Origin: an uncultured Veillonellaceae bacterium
GTDB lineage: Bacteria; Bacillota; Negativicutes; Veillonellales; Negativicoccaceae
Assembly: GCA_945876385.1 (NCBI GenBank)
Contig: CAMCNU010000004.1
Location: forward strand, 48,140-112,139
Length of the DNA stretch: 64,000 nt
Direction: 5' to 3'
Part shown: positions 44,297-52,747 of the stretch, in pieces
How the letters are laid out: each line of letters starts with the position of its first letter
How positions within the stretch are numbered: the first letter of the stretch is position 1
The notes under the pieces: generated by a model
What the model saw: only the letters and a program-made list of their open reading frames with translations
The model's database searches: none
What the model was told of the DNA's origin: nothing
Made by a program: the position numbers and the translations under genes

Positions 44297-45502
44297 ATGG
44301 TACGGCGATGGATTATGCATGTGGATATGGATGCGTTTTACGCGTCGGTCGAGCAGCGCGATCACCCCGAGTGGCGCGGCAAACCGGTCATCGTGGGTTC
44401 GGCGTCGCCGCGCGGGGTCGTTGCGACGGCCTCCTATGAGGCGCGGCGCTACGGGGTGCATTCGGCGATGCCGGGACGCCGCGCCCGAGAGCGCTGCCCC
44501 GAGGCGATTTTCGTGCGGCCGCGGATGGATGTCTACCGGGCGGTTTCGGCGCAGATTCACGAGGTGCTGTTGCATTATGCGCCCGAATTCGAGCCGCTGT
44601 CGCTTGATGAGGCATTTTTGGATGTGAGCGGTATGGGCGGGCACTATCCGACATTGCAGGCGCTGGGACGCGCGGTCAAGGCGGAGATTTTGGCGGCGAC
44701 GGAGTTGACGGCGTCGGTGGGGATTGCACCGAACAAATTTCTCGCCAAGTTGGCCAGCGATTGGCACAAGCCGGACGGGCTGACCGTCATCGGGTACGGC
44801 GAAGAAGCGGCCCGCATTGCGCCGTTGCCGGTGCGGCGGCTGTGGGGGGTCGGCCCGAAAACACAGGCGGCGCTGGAGGCTCGGGGCTGGCGGACCATCG
44901 GTGATGTCGCCGCAGCCGATCCGGAGGAGCTGGCGGCGCACTTAGGTGCGCAGGGGCGCGTGCTGTACGAGTTGGCGCACGGTCGTGACAATCGCCCCCT
45001 GACACCGCACGAGCCGCGTAAGTCCATCGGCGAAGAAGAGACCTTTGCTTGCGATTTGACGACGGCCGACGAAATCCGTACGGTGTTGTTGCGACAATGC
45101 GATACGGTGGCGTATCGCCTGCGGCGGCATCACGTGCGGGCACGGACGGTCACACTCAAGGTACGGTTTGCGTCGTTTCGGACGTTGACGCGCTCCAAGA
45201 CGGTCACCGAGCCGATGGATCTGGATCGGGAATTGTATTCGGAAGTGGAAAAACTGTATAATCAAATCAGTAAGACGGAGGGGATCCGGCTGTTGGGCGT
45301 GACCGCTTCGTCCTTGGTGCCGGCGGTCGATGCGGTGCGGCTGTTTGCCGATGAATCGGAGCGGGAACAGCAGGTGGCGGCCGTGCGGGACCGCTTGCGC
45401 GACAAGTACGGGGCGGATGTGCTACGGCGCGGATATTGGCTGGAAGAAGGGCCGGAAGAGGAGGAAGATACGGATGGTCAATCAGGAACGGATGTTGAAT
45501 GA
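44297..45502 (+). CDS. dinB: DNA polymerase IV (Y-family)
   Basis: 401 residues. The palm begins IMHVDMDAFYASVEQRDHPE, and the catalytic triad SLDEAFLDVSG is intact. The finger/helix-hairpin-helix part has GIAPNKFLAKLASDWHKPDG and WGVGPKTQAALEARGW, and the little-finger domain follows. It copies past lesions with low fidelity. The last 25 residues form an acidic tail (EEGPEEEEDTDGQ) without an evident clamp-binding motif at the very end. It overlaps the next gene by 29 bases. Confidence 0.96.
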   Translation: MVRRWIMHVDMDAFYASVEQRDHPEWRGKPVIVGSASPRGVVATASYEARRYGVHSAMPGRRARERCPEAIFVRPRMDVYRAVSAQIHEVLLHYAPEFEPLSLDEAFLDVSGMGGHYPTLQALGRAVKAEILAATELTASVGIAPNKFLAKLASDWHKPDGLTVIGYGEEAARIAPLPVRRLWGVGPKTQAALEARGWRTIGDVAAADPEELAAHLGAQGRVLYELAHGRDNRPLTPHEPRKSIGEEETFACDLTTADEIRTVLLRQCDTVAYRLRRHHVRARTVTLKVRFASFRTLTRSKTVTEPMDLDRELYSEVEKLYNQISKTEGIRLLGVTASSLVPAVDAVRLFADESEREQQVAAVRDRLRDKYGADVLRRGYWLEEGPEEEEDTDGQSGTDVE

Positions 45503-46613
45503 ATTTTTTGAATTGGTGCGCATTCCCTGCCATACGGGTCAGGAACGGGAAATCGCGGATTTGCTGAAACAAAAACTGCGCGCGTTGGGCGCCTCGAGTA
45601 TCAAAGAGGACAACGCGGGCGACGCCATCGGCGGCAACGCGGGCAATCTTGTCGCGACCTTTGCCCCGACGATGGAGGGCCTGCCGACGATTGCCTTTAC
45701 GGCGCATATGGACAGTGTCGAACCCTGTGCGGGGATTGAGCCGGTGCTGAATGACGGCGTGATTACCTCGGCGGGCGATACGATTTTAGGCGGCGACGAC
45801 AAATCGGGCGTGGCGGCGATTCTCGAAGGCTTGCGCCTGATGAAGGAGCAGCAGCTCCCCCACGGCAAGATCGTCATCATCTTCTGCATCGCGGAAGAAG
45901 GCGGTCTGCGCGGGTCGAAGCATATCGACACGAGCTTGACGCAGGGGATTGATTACGGGTTTGTCATGGACTCGTCGGGCGCGCCGGGCGAAATTGTCAA
46001 TTCCGCACCGGGGCAAAATGCGATCCGTGCGACGATGAAAGGTAGACGCTCGCATGCGGGCGTCGCACCGGAAGACGGGATTAACGCGATTGTGATGATG
46101 GGGACGGCGCTCGCGCGGATGCCCTACGGACGAATCGATGAAGAAACGACCGCCAATATCGGGTTTATCGACGGCGGAATTGCGACGAATATTGTCGCGG
46201 ACGAATGCCGCTTGCAAGCGGAAGCCCGCAGCCGCAATGCGGACAAACTGCAGGCGCAGACAGATGCGATGGTAGCGGCACTCAAATCCGTCGAAAGCGA
46301 GTTCCCCGGCGGCCATGCCGAAGTCGAAGTCGTGCAGGTCTACCGGCCGTACACGATTGCCGAAGATCATCCGTCGATTCGTTTGGCCAAACGCGCCGCG
46401 GAAAAAGCGGGGCTGACGGCGACGGTGAAAGGCACGGGCGGCGGCAGCGATGCCAATAATTTCAACTTGCACAGTTTCCCGGCGGTCGTGCTGGCGACGG
46501 GGATGAGCAAGGTGCATACGGTGGACGAATTCTTACTCGAAGCGCATTTGTACCAAACCGGCGAATGGGTGTACCGGATTTTGGAAGAAGTACTGCATAC
46601 GGCCGGGCATTGA
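45474..46613 (+). CDS. M20 family peptidase, tripeptidase T-like
   Basis: 379 residues from ATG 45474 (AGGAGG nine bases upstream). The metal-binding motifs are in order: FTAHMDSVEP (His, Asp), LGGDDKSGVAAIL (bridging Asp), CIAEEGGLRGSKH (catalytic Glu and ligand Glu) and a final KVHTVDEF histidine. A dimerisation domain is inserted (GRRSHAGVAPEDGINAI). It is similar in size to PepT/PepT-like aminopeptidases of the cytoplasm that trim tripeptides. Translation is probably coupled to dinB. Confidence 0.9.
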   Translation: MVNQERMLNEFFELVRIPCHTGQEREIADLLKQKLRALGASSIKEDNAGDAIGGNAGNLVATFAPTMEGLPTIAFTAHMDSVEPCAGIEPVLNDGVITSAGDTILGGDDKSGVAAILEGLRLMKEQQLPHGKIVIIFCIAEEGGLRGSKHIDTSLTQGIDYGFVMDSSGAPGEIVNSAPGQNAIRATMKGRRSHAGVAPEDGINAIVMMGTALARMPYGRIDEETTANIGFIDGGIATNIVADECRLQAEARSRNADKLQAQTDAMVAALKSVESEFPGGHAEVEVVQVYRPYTIAEDHPSIRLAKRAAEKAGLTATVKGTGGGSDANNFNLHSFPAVVLATGMSKVHTVDEFLLEAHLYQTGEWVYRILEEVLHTAGH

Positions 46614-46623
46614 GCGGTCTATG

Positions 46624-46650
46624 AAAGCGAGACGCAAGTCTCGCTTTTTT
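46624..46650 (+). terminator. Terminator of the dinB-peptidase operon
   Basis: AAAGCGAGAC/GTCTCGCTTT with GCAA tetraloop and TTTTTT. Confidence 0.93.
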
Positions 46651-46687
46651 AGTGGAGAAAATACGGAGCCGCGGGGCACAAGCAGAG

Positions 46688-46940
46688 TTATCCACGAGTT
46701 GTTCACAAAAATGGGGATAAGTGTAAAAACGCGTAATGAGAATGCTGTACGGGCGGGCGGAAAATGATGTATTCACCGGAGGCGGACAGGGGTAAACGGG
46801 GATAAATGCTGCCGACAACAGGACGAAAAAATGAAAATGAAAGCGATAATGCTACTGTAAACAGCAAGTCTGACTAGTGTAAAAGATGAGAAATGAAAAC
46901 AGAAAAACCATGTGGACAATGTGGATAAGGTTGTGAGTAA
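46688..46940. other. Second DnaA-box cluster with AT-rich core
   Basis: In a 640-base gene-free gap: TTATCCACG 46688-46696, TTGTTCACA 46699-46707, TGGGGATAA 46712-46720, CGGGGATAA 46797-46805, TGTGGACAA 46911-46919, TGTGGATAA 46920-46928 (perfect) and TGTGAGTAA 46932-46940. Boxes flank about 85 bases of A-rich DNA (46825-46910). It lies 24 kb from dnaA on one replichore, so it may titrate or reactivate DnaA (datA/DARS-like) or be a second origin element. Confidence 0.6.
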
Positions 46941-47253
46941 GTCGCGTGCGAGGCTGGTGGACATGCACGGTATTGAGAATGTTCGCCGCGTGAACGGCGA
47001 TTTTCCCGTAGAATCGGGGATATCCGCCGGCGACTGACGGGATGAGGCTGTGCATGATCCGCGGACGGCAAACGTCTGTTCGCGCGGTGTCCGTGAGCCG
47101 CGTCGGGGAGTCGTCGTGCGGCGCGGAAGGGCGGCGGTGCGGGTTGGCGGTCTTGCCCGAGCGGTATCGGCAAGGAGCGGCGGGGGATTGCATGCGGTCG
47201 CTAAATTTGATACGATAAATGCACTATATTTTTACGAATAAGGGGGGCATACA
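46941..47253. other. Gene-free stretch upstream of azlC
   Basis: About 310 bases of GC-rich DNA without a supported reading frame, tRNA or clear terminator. The azlC ribosome site (AAGGGGGGC) is at its right end. Confidence 0.5.
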
Positions 47254-47952
47254 ATGGACAAAGCAGGGTGGCGACAAGGTGTGACGGCGGGGATACCGCT
47301 GGCAATCGGGTATATCCCGATTGCGATGGCCTACGGGGTGCTGGCGGCGACGCTCGAGATACCGGGCTGGTTCATTGCGGCCTCGTCGATATTGGTTTTT
47401 GCCGGAGCGTCGCAGTTCATGGCGGTCAATATGATTCCGCTGGGAGCGACGATACCGGAGCTGGTGATGACGACCTTTGTGGTCAATCTGCGCCATTTGC
47501 TCTTATCTGCGGCGGTCGCGGCCAAAACACCGCCGGCGACACCGCGCTGGCAACGGACGGCCATCGGCGCGCTCACGACGGATGAGCTGTTTTCTCTGAT
47601 TACCTTGCGTGCCGAGCGCTATGTGTCGGCAGGATTTACACTGGCACTCGGACTGGTCGGCTATACGTCATGGTGGCTGGGTACGATTGCGGGATTGCTG
47701 GCGGTGAACAGCTTGCCGCCGCGTTTGGCGGACAGTATGGGGATCGGTCTGTATGCGATGTTTATCGCGATGTTGGTGCCGGCCTTGAAACGGCGACCGG
47801 ACGCCCGCTTGGTGACGGCGCTGGCCATCGGCGGTCATGCCGTGCTTGCGAGCGTGGCGAGTGCGCTCCATCTCGGCCCGGGGATAGCGCTCTTGGTCGC
47901 GGCGTTGGCGGCGGTGGTCGTGGCGACCGGGATACAGGAGGTGCGGCGATGA
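47254..47952 (+). CDS. azlC: Branched-chain amino acid exporter large subunit AzlC
   Basis: 232 residues with seven or so membrane helices. The AzlC signature is present: GIPLAIGYIPIAMAYGVLAA near the N-terminus, ILVFAGASQFMAVNMI, and VNLRHLLLSAAVA. In Bacillus AzlCD exports branched-chain amino acids and 4-azaleucine; in E. coli the homologue YgaZH exports valine. It is followed by azlD with an ATGA overlap. Confidence 0.94.
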   Translation: MDKAGWRQGVTAGIPLAIGYIPIAMAYGVLAATLEIPGWFIAASSILVFAGASQFMAVNMIPLGATIPELVMTTFVVNLRHLLLSAAVAAKTPPATPRWQRTAIGALTTDELFSLITLRAERYVSAGFTLALGLVGYTSWWLGTIAGLLAVNSLPPRLADSMGIGLYAMFIAMLVPALKRRPDARLVTALAIGGHAVLASVASALHLGPGIALLVAALAAVVVATGIQEVRR

Positions 47953-48269
47953 CGGACAATGAATACGGATGGCTCTTGGCGGGCATGGTCGCGGTGACGG
48001 TCGTACCGCGGATTTTGCCGCAGTGGATTTGGCGCGAAGATGCCGGCGGCCGCTTTGTGCAGGCGGCGCTGGGGCTGGTTCCTTTTGCGGTGCTGGGAGC
48101 GCTGCTGGTACCGGGGATGTGGACGGGGATGGCCCACACTCCGCCGGCGGCGACGCTGGCGGGCGCGGCGGCTGCGATTTGGCTCGCGTGGCGGGATGTG
48201 AATGTCGTGCTGGTGGTCCTGGCCGCAATCGGGGCCCATCTGGCGGTCAGTATCGGGATCGGGGCGTAA
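47949..48269 (+). CDS. azlD: Branched-chain amino acid exporter small subunit AzlD
   Basis: 106 residues, three to four hydrophobic helices (LLAGMVAVTVVPRILPQWIW, FVQAALGLVPFAVLGALLVP), the AzlD/YgaH family pattern. GGAGG lies seven bases before ATG 47949 inside azlC. It pairs with AzlC in the inner membrane. Importers of similar amino acids (BrnQ) are 23 kb away, so export could relieve excess uptake. Confidence 0.92.
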   Translation: MTDNEYGWLLAGMVAVTVVPRILPQWIWREDAGGRFVQAALGLVPFAVLGALLVPGMWTGMAHTPPAATLAGAAAAIWLAWRDVNVVLVVLAAIGAHLAVSIGIGA

Positions 48270-48346
48270 CGGCGCTCCGACGGCTTGCAAGGGCACGTCG
48301 GCAAGCGCTTGGATGCCGTGCGTACGGTGGGGAGTATTGAGTAGGC

Positions 48347-48372
48347 AGTGCCCGCGTTGCGGGCACTTTTTT
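48347..48372 (+). terminator. Terminator of azlCD
   Basis: AGTGCCCGC/GCGGGCACT with GTT loop, then T-run; 77 bases past the azlD stop. Confidence 0.92.
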
Positions 48373-48485
48373 GTTGTGTGCGGGCAGGCTGTCGCAGCGG
48401 TGTCGGGCGATGCTTGTGGCGACGGGGTCGATTGTGGTACATTAGTACCGAATCAAGGTGTTGTCACAGTTAAGGAGGAGTCGAT

Positions 48486-49634
48486 ATGCAGTGGGAAGAA
48501 GCGTCGTTTTTGGCGGACTTGGAGACATTGGTGATGACGGACAGTTACAGTCGCGATCCGGAGGGCGTCGCCCGTGTGGCGGATTTTTTGGCGGGGCGGT
48601 TTACGGCGCTCGGCTGGCATGTCGATCGGCGTGATCTCGGCAGCTCGGCGGGGCCGGCGCTGGTGATTACCAATCGTCCGTCCACCCGGTATGAGGTGCT
48701 GCTCTTGGCGCATATGGATACGGTCTTTGCGCCGGGCACGGCGGCAGAGCGACCGTTCCGCGTCGAAGGGCGGCGGGCGTACGGACCGGGGGTCAACGAT
48801 ATGAAGTCGGGGCTGCTCATGACGTACTATGTGGCGCAGGCACTGACGGACGAATTGGGGGATGCGTCGATCGCCATCGTCATGGTGCCCGATGAGGAAA
48901 TCGGCTCGGTCGCGTCGCGCGGCGTGGTGGAAGAGTTGGCACGGCAGTCGGCGTATTGTCTGGTGCTCGAGTCGGCGCGTGCGTCGGGTAATATGGTCAA
49001 CGAACGCAAGGGCATCGGCGACTATCGGGTGATTTTTCACGGCAAGGCGGCGCATGCCGCGGTCGGACCGGAAAACGGCGCGGATGCGATTCGGGCGGCG
49101 GGGTTGTTGATGCCGAAGATTTATGAATTGGCCTCGCCCGCAGACGGGACGACGGTGTTGATCGGTACGATAGCCGGCGGCACGACGCCGAACAGTGTCG
49201 CGGCACGGGCGGAGTTCAGCGTGGATATCCGACTGGTGACACCGGCGGAAGGCGCGCGGGTCGATGCGGTGATGCAGGCGCTCGCGGGGCCGGCTGCGGT
49301 AGACGGTGTCACCATCGAAGTCACCGGCGGGATTGTGCGGCCGCCGATGCCGCTCACGGATGATACGGTCGCATTTTGTAAGGCCATCGATGCGATTCAG
49401 GAGCGGCTGGGCATCACGGCGGCTTGGGAGGCGAGCGGCGGCGGTTCGGACGGTAATCTGGTGGCCCCCTTCGGCGTGCCGACAGTAGACGGCTGCGGGC
49501 CGGTGGGAGGATTTCCCCACAGCCCCGATGAATACTTGGAGCTGGATTCGCTCGCGCCGCGCTTTGCGCTGGTCGCGGAGACGGTGCGCTACTGTCTGGC
49601 GCACCCGCGTCCGACGTATAGGGAACGGCAGTAA
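48486..49634 (+). CDS. M20 family metallopeptidase, carboxypeptidase G2-like
   Basis: 382 residues with AAGGAGG before ATG 48486. Motifs: LLAHMDTVF (His, Asp), YGPGVNDMKSG (bridging Asp), VMVPDEEIGS (catalytic Glu and ligand Glu), ASGGGSDGN and a final FPHSPDEYL histidine. The inserted dimer domain has GKAAHAAVGPENGADAI. The group includes glutamate carboxypeptidase (folate-cleaving CPG2) and related aminoacyl hydrolases; no signal peptide is seen, so it is cytoplasmic. A second M20 enzyme after the PepT-like one 3 kb upstream. Confidence 0.88.
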   Translation: MQWEEASFLADLETLVMTDSYSRDPEGVARVADFLAGRFTALGWHVDRRDLGSSAGPALVITNRPSTRYEVLLLAHMDTVFAPGTAAERPFRVEGRRAYGPGVNDMKSGLLMTYYVAQALTDELGDASIAIVMVPDEEIGSVASRGVVEELARQSAYCLVLESARASGNMVNERKGIGDYRVIFHGKAAHAAVGPENGADAIRAAGLLMPKIYELASPADGTTVLIGTIAGGTTPNSVAARAEFSVDIRLVTPAEGARVDAVMQALAGPAAVDGVTIEVTGGIVRPPMPLTDDTVAFCKAIDAIQERLGITAAWEASGGGSDGNLVAPFGVPTVDGCGPVGGFPHSPDEYLELDSLAPRFALVAETVRYCLAHPRPTYRERQ

Positions 49635-49637
49635 CGG

Positions 49638-49661
49638 ACGGCGGGGTATCCCGCCGTTTTT
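49638..49661 (+). terminator. Terminator of the M20 gene
   Basis: ACGGCGGG/CCCGCCGT with GTAT loop and TTTTT, immediately past the stop. Confidence 0.92.
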
Positions 49662-49699
49662 GCTTGCGGGCGGCAACATATCCCCGTATGCGTCATATA

Positions 49700-49708
49700 T
49701 GGTATACT
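49700..49708 (+). promoter_or_regulatory. Extended -10 promoter of the WYL-cobO operon
   Basis: TGG TATACT, about 60 bases before the WYL gene start. Confidence 0.55.
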
Positions 49709-49769
49709 GAACGTATATGAAGGGATGCGACATCTGGTAATACGGACGCAGGAAAGGAGCGGGTTCATA

Positions 49770-50861
49770 ATGACAAAACAGGCGGCGCAGCAGCCGGCCA
49801 AGAAGCTGAGTTTATTGTATATTCTGACGATTTTGCGCAAGTATTCGGATGCGGATCATCGCCTGTCGCAGCAAGATATCTTGCGTCTGTTGGCAAGAGA
49901 TTACGGCATGGTGCTGGACCGCAAGGCCGTCAAGCGCAATCTGGACAACTTGCTGGCGGCGGGGTATCCGCTGGGCAACAAGCCGTGGGAACGCCGGCGA
50001 CCGGATACGCCGGAAGGTGTCGAGACGGTCTACGGTTCTTGGTACTATGAGCACGAGTTCAGCGGGTCGGAAGTGACCGCGCTGATAGACAGTCTGCTCT
50101 TTTCCCATTTGCCGCGGCGGCAAGTCAAGACGTTGATACAGAAGTTGACGACGTTGCAGAGTCGCTATTATGACAATCCGACGCTGTCGGTCAATAATAT
50201 CCCGAACGATTCCTGGCTGAACGAGACGCAGGACACGGAGCAAAATCGGCAGATGTTTTATACGCTCGAAGCCCTGACGGACGCGATTAACAAGAAATGC
50301 CAGGTGACTTTTTACTACCTGTCGTACGGACCGGACAAACGGGTGCGCCCGCGGATGAAGGACGGCGAAGATACGCCGCGCGTGTACCGGGTGAGCCCGT
50401 ATGCGGTGGTGGCGACAAACGGGCGGTTTTACCTGATTGCCAATACCGAAGGACATGACAATCTCTCGCATTACCGGCTCGACCGGATGGCGGATGTGGC
50501 CTTGCAAGAGGCGTGCCCGCAACGTTCGCGCAAAGAAGTGGACGGATTCAAAAAAGGACGCTTGGACTTGCCGCAGCACTTGGCCGAGCATGTGAATATG
50601 TTTGCCGGGCCGGCGGTACCGTGCCGGTTTCGGGCGGATGTCGCGATGATGGATGCGATTATCGATTCGTTCGGTAAGGGAATCAAGGTGCGCAAAATCG
50701 GCAACGAAGTGGAAGTCGATTTGCGGGTCAACGAGCAGGCGATGTACCATTGGGCGCTCGGCTGCGGACCGGCACTGCGGGTATTGGCGCCGCAGACGCT
50801 CGTCGAACGCTTGCGCGACGCGACGCGGGCGATGGCGCAACAATATACGGAGGCGAAGTAA
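49770..50861 (+). CDS. WYL-domain transcriptional regulator
   Basis: 363 residues from ATG 49770 (AAAGGAG about 10 bases upstream; an earlier in-frame ATG at 49725 lacks a site). The N-terminal winged HTH has LSQQDILRLLARDYG and LDRKAVKRNLDNLLAAGY. The WYL domain follows (VTFYYLSYGPDKRVRPRM, YRVSPYAVVATNGRFYLIAN) and a C-terminal WCX segment. WYL proteins sense ligands, often nucleotides or DNA damage products. It is followed directly by cobO (TAAATG), an uncommon pairing whose meaning is open. Confidence 0.85.
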   Translation: MTKQAAQQPAKKLSLLYILTILRKYSDADHRLSQQDILRLLARDYGMVLDRKAVKRNLDNLLAAGYPLGNKPWERRRPDTPEGVETVYGSWYYEHEFSGSEVTALIDSLLFSHLPRRQVKTLIQKLTTLQSRYYDNPTLSVNNIPNDSWLNETQDTEQNRQMFYTLEALTDAINKKCQVTFYYLSYGPDKRVRPRMKDGEDTPRVYRVSPYAVVATNGRFYLIANTEGHDNLSHYRLDRMADVALQEACPQRSRKEVDGFKKGRLDLPQHLAEHVNMFAGPAVPCRFRADVAMMDAIIDSFGKGIKVRKIGNEVEVDLRVNEQAMYHWALGCGPALRVLAPQTLVERLRDATRAMAQQYTEAK

Positions 50862-51440
50862 ATGAAAGGCTATGTACAGGTATATACCGGTGACGGCAAG
50901 GGCAAGACGACGGCGGCCATCGGTCTGGCGATGCGCGCCGTCGGTGCGGGAAAACGGGTCTGGCTGCTCCAGTTTATGAAATCCAAGGCCTACAGCGAGC
51001 ATGCGATTTTGCCGGAGGTCTCCCCGCTGCTGACGGTGGAAACGCTGGGCAAGCCGTACTTTATCGCCAAAGAGGGCACGCTCAGTGAAGCGGATAAGCG
51101 CGCGCTCGGCGAGGTCGTCGTCTTTGCCCCGGGCGCGCCGCCCGCGGACTATGTGGCCGACTGCCGGGCCGGTGTGGAGAAAGCACGCCGCGGCTTGGTG
51201 TCGGGGGACTATGACGTTGTGATCCTCGATGAAATCATCGTGGCGCTGTATTTTGAATTGATTTCCCGTGCCGATGTGGAATCGCTCTTGGCGGCGCGGC
51301 CGACGACGACCGAGCTGGTATTGACCGGCCGTCGGGCGCCGGACTGGCTCATCGAACGGGCCGACCTGGTGACGGAAATGGTGCCGGTGAAACATTATTT
51401 TGAGCAGGGTGTCGCCAACCGTAAAGGAATCGAAGATTGA
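50862..51440 (+). CDS. cobO: Cob(I)yrinic acid a,c-diamide adenosyltransferase (CobO/BtuR type)
   Basis: 192 residues. The P-loop VYTGDGKGKTTAAIGLAMRA at the N-terminus, Walker B VILDEIIVALYFE and the C-terminal TGRRAPDWLIERADLVTEM are diagnostic. It transfers the adenosyl group from ATP to the cobalt of corrinoids, giving adenosylcobalamin or its precursors. No other cobalamin genes are in the window, so it may serve scavenging. It starts one base after the WYL stop. Confidence 0.94.
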   Translation: MKGYVQVYTGDGKGKTTAAIGLAMRAVGAGKRVWLLQFMKSKAYSEHAILPEVSPLLTVETLGKPYFIAKEGTLSEADKRALGEVVVFAPGAPPADYVADCRAGVEKARRGLVSGDYDVVILDEIIVALYFELISRADVESLLAARPTTTELVLTGRRAPDWLIERADLVTEMVPVKHYFEQGVANRKGIED

Positions 51441-51464
51441 CGGCGCAAAGGCAAAGGAGGTACG

Positions 51465-52256
51465 ATGACGCATTGGCTTGAAATCGGCGGCGGGCTCGTA
51501 CTGTCGGCGGCGGCGGTATTCCTTGTCATCTTGTGGCAGCGGGTGTATTATGAATGTACCGTACAGCGCTATGACGCATGGGCATTGCACGCGACGGTGC
51601 ATTGGTGCGCGGGGGCATTTGCATTGCGTATCCGCTATGATGGCGGGGCCGGTTGGTGGTGGGAGTGTGTCGCGCCGTTTTGGCGGCGGGACAGCTATAC
51701 GGACACGCGAGAAACCATCGATACGGACCCTGCAGCGATAGATGATACGGATGCCGACGAGTCGGCACCGCCGAGGGATCGCACCGGCGAACCTGATGAT
51801 ACGGATGCTGCGTCCCCCGCGCCCGCCCGTGACGAACAGGAACCCGCGGACGATACCGCGGCGCCGGCTGCTGACGATGATGTACCGTCACCTTCGTGGC
51901 GGGCCTATCGGGATTGGATACGCTATGCGATTCACGTCGGCCTGGTGAGTGTCATCGTACGCTATATCCGCCGCGTTCAGGCACGGATGTGGCCGCGCTC
52001 GTGCGAGCTTGCGGCGCGTATCGGCTTGGGTGACGCGTACACGCAAGGCCTGCTGATGGGTGCGCTGTACGCGGCCTGGACAGAACTTGCCGAACGCATC
52101 ACATTTGTATTTACGGAAACGGTGGCGCAAGGCCGTATCACCATCAGTGGCGGGGTTCGCCCCCTGGCTCTGATCGGGGATACTTGTCGGCTGCTGGTGG
52201 CGCCCGCTCTGTGGAAAACCCTATGGTATTATTGGCGTCATGTACGCCGTCAGTAA
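51465..52256 (+). CDS. DUF2953-type membrane protein
   Basis: 263 residues. An N-terminal membrane helix (GGGLVLSAAAVFLVILW) is followed by a short domain (YDAWALHATVHWCAGAFALRIRY) and a long acidic Asp/Ala/Pro linker of about 70 residues. The C-terminal domain has GLGDAYTQGLLMGALYAAW and RITISGGVRPLALIG, the usual DUF2953 end. Members lie beside ytfJ/gerW in spore formers, as here. ATG 51465 has AAAGGAGG upstream. The function is unknown. Confidence 0.75.
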   Translation: MTHWLEIGGGLVLSAAAVFLVILWQRVYYECTVQRYDAWALHATVHWCAGAFALRIRYDGGAGWWWECVAPFWRRDSYTDTRETIDTDPAAIDDTDADESAPPRDRTGEPDDTDAASPAPARDEQEPADDTAAPAADDDVPSPSWRAYRDWIRYAIHVGLVSVIVRYIRRVQARMWPRSCELAARIGLGDAYTQGLLMGALYAAWTELAERITFVFTETVAQGRITISGGVRPLALIGDTCRLLVAPALWKTLWYYWRHVRRQ

Positions 52257-52269
52257 AGGAGAGTGCAGT

Positions 52270-52662
52270 ATGGACAGCTATGTAAAAGACAACTTGGACA
52301 GCATTTTCGAGCATTTTCGGCATATGATTTCCGTTGAAACCGTCGTCGGGGAAGCCGTCCACATCGGCGATACCACGCTGGTACCCTTTGTGGATGTGTC
52401 GTTCGGTTTCGGGACCGGCAGCTACGATGCCAAGCCGACCGACGTCAACGGCCGTATCGGCGGCGGCGGTGGCGGCGGCGGCAAACTCACCCCGACTGCG
52501 ATATTGGTCATCAAGGGTGACCGCGTGGAGCTCTTTTCCATCAAAGACGGGAATAAGAGTGGTGCGTTTGAAAAAATCCTCAACATGGCACCGGAAATCA
52601 TCGACAAGATGAAAAAAGATAAATTCATCTACATCAAAGAAGAGGAAGACGTCAACGTGTAA
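52270..52662 (+). CDS. GerW/YtfJ family protein
   Basis: 130 residues from ATG 52270 (AAAGGAG nine bases upstream). ISVETVVGEAVHIGDTTLVP and FVDVSFGFGTGS are the conserved YtfJ core, followed by a Gly-rich loop (GGGGGGGG), and TPTAILVIKGDRVELFSIKD. In Bacillus the family protein is a spore protein needed for germination; in diderm Firmicutes that do not sporulate, homologues persist. It is in an operon with DUF2953. Confidence 0.9.
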   Translation: MDSYVKDNLDSIFEHFRHMISVETVVGEAVHIGDTTLVPFVDVSFGFGTGSYDAKPTDVNGRIGGGGGGGGKLTPTAILVIKGDRVELFSIKDGNKSGAFEKILNMAPEIIDKMKKDKFIYIKEEEDVNV

Positions 52663-52669
52663 CTCTGAT

Positions 52670-52698
52670 TTGCACATTGGCGCCGGCTACGGTATAAT
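52670..52698 (+). promoter_or_regulatory. Promoter of the ompH gene
   Basis: TTGCAC, 17-base spacer, TATAAT, eight bases past the GerW stop; same -35 and -10 hexamers as the orphan promoter at 9274. Confidence 0.85.
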
Positions 52699-52747
52699 AA
52701 ACGTATTCCTGCAGACGAAGCAGGCATTGAATAGAGGAGGACTCAGC

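Noticed and set aside
46852..47241. Several short frames on both strands in the gap before azlC
   Set aside because: None has a good ribosome site or recognisable protein features; the DnaA boxes explain part of the gap better.
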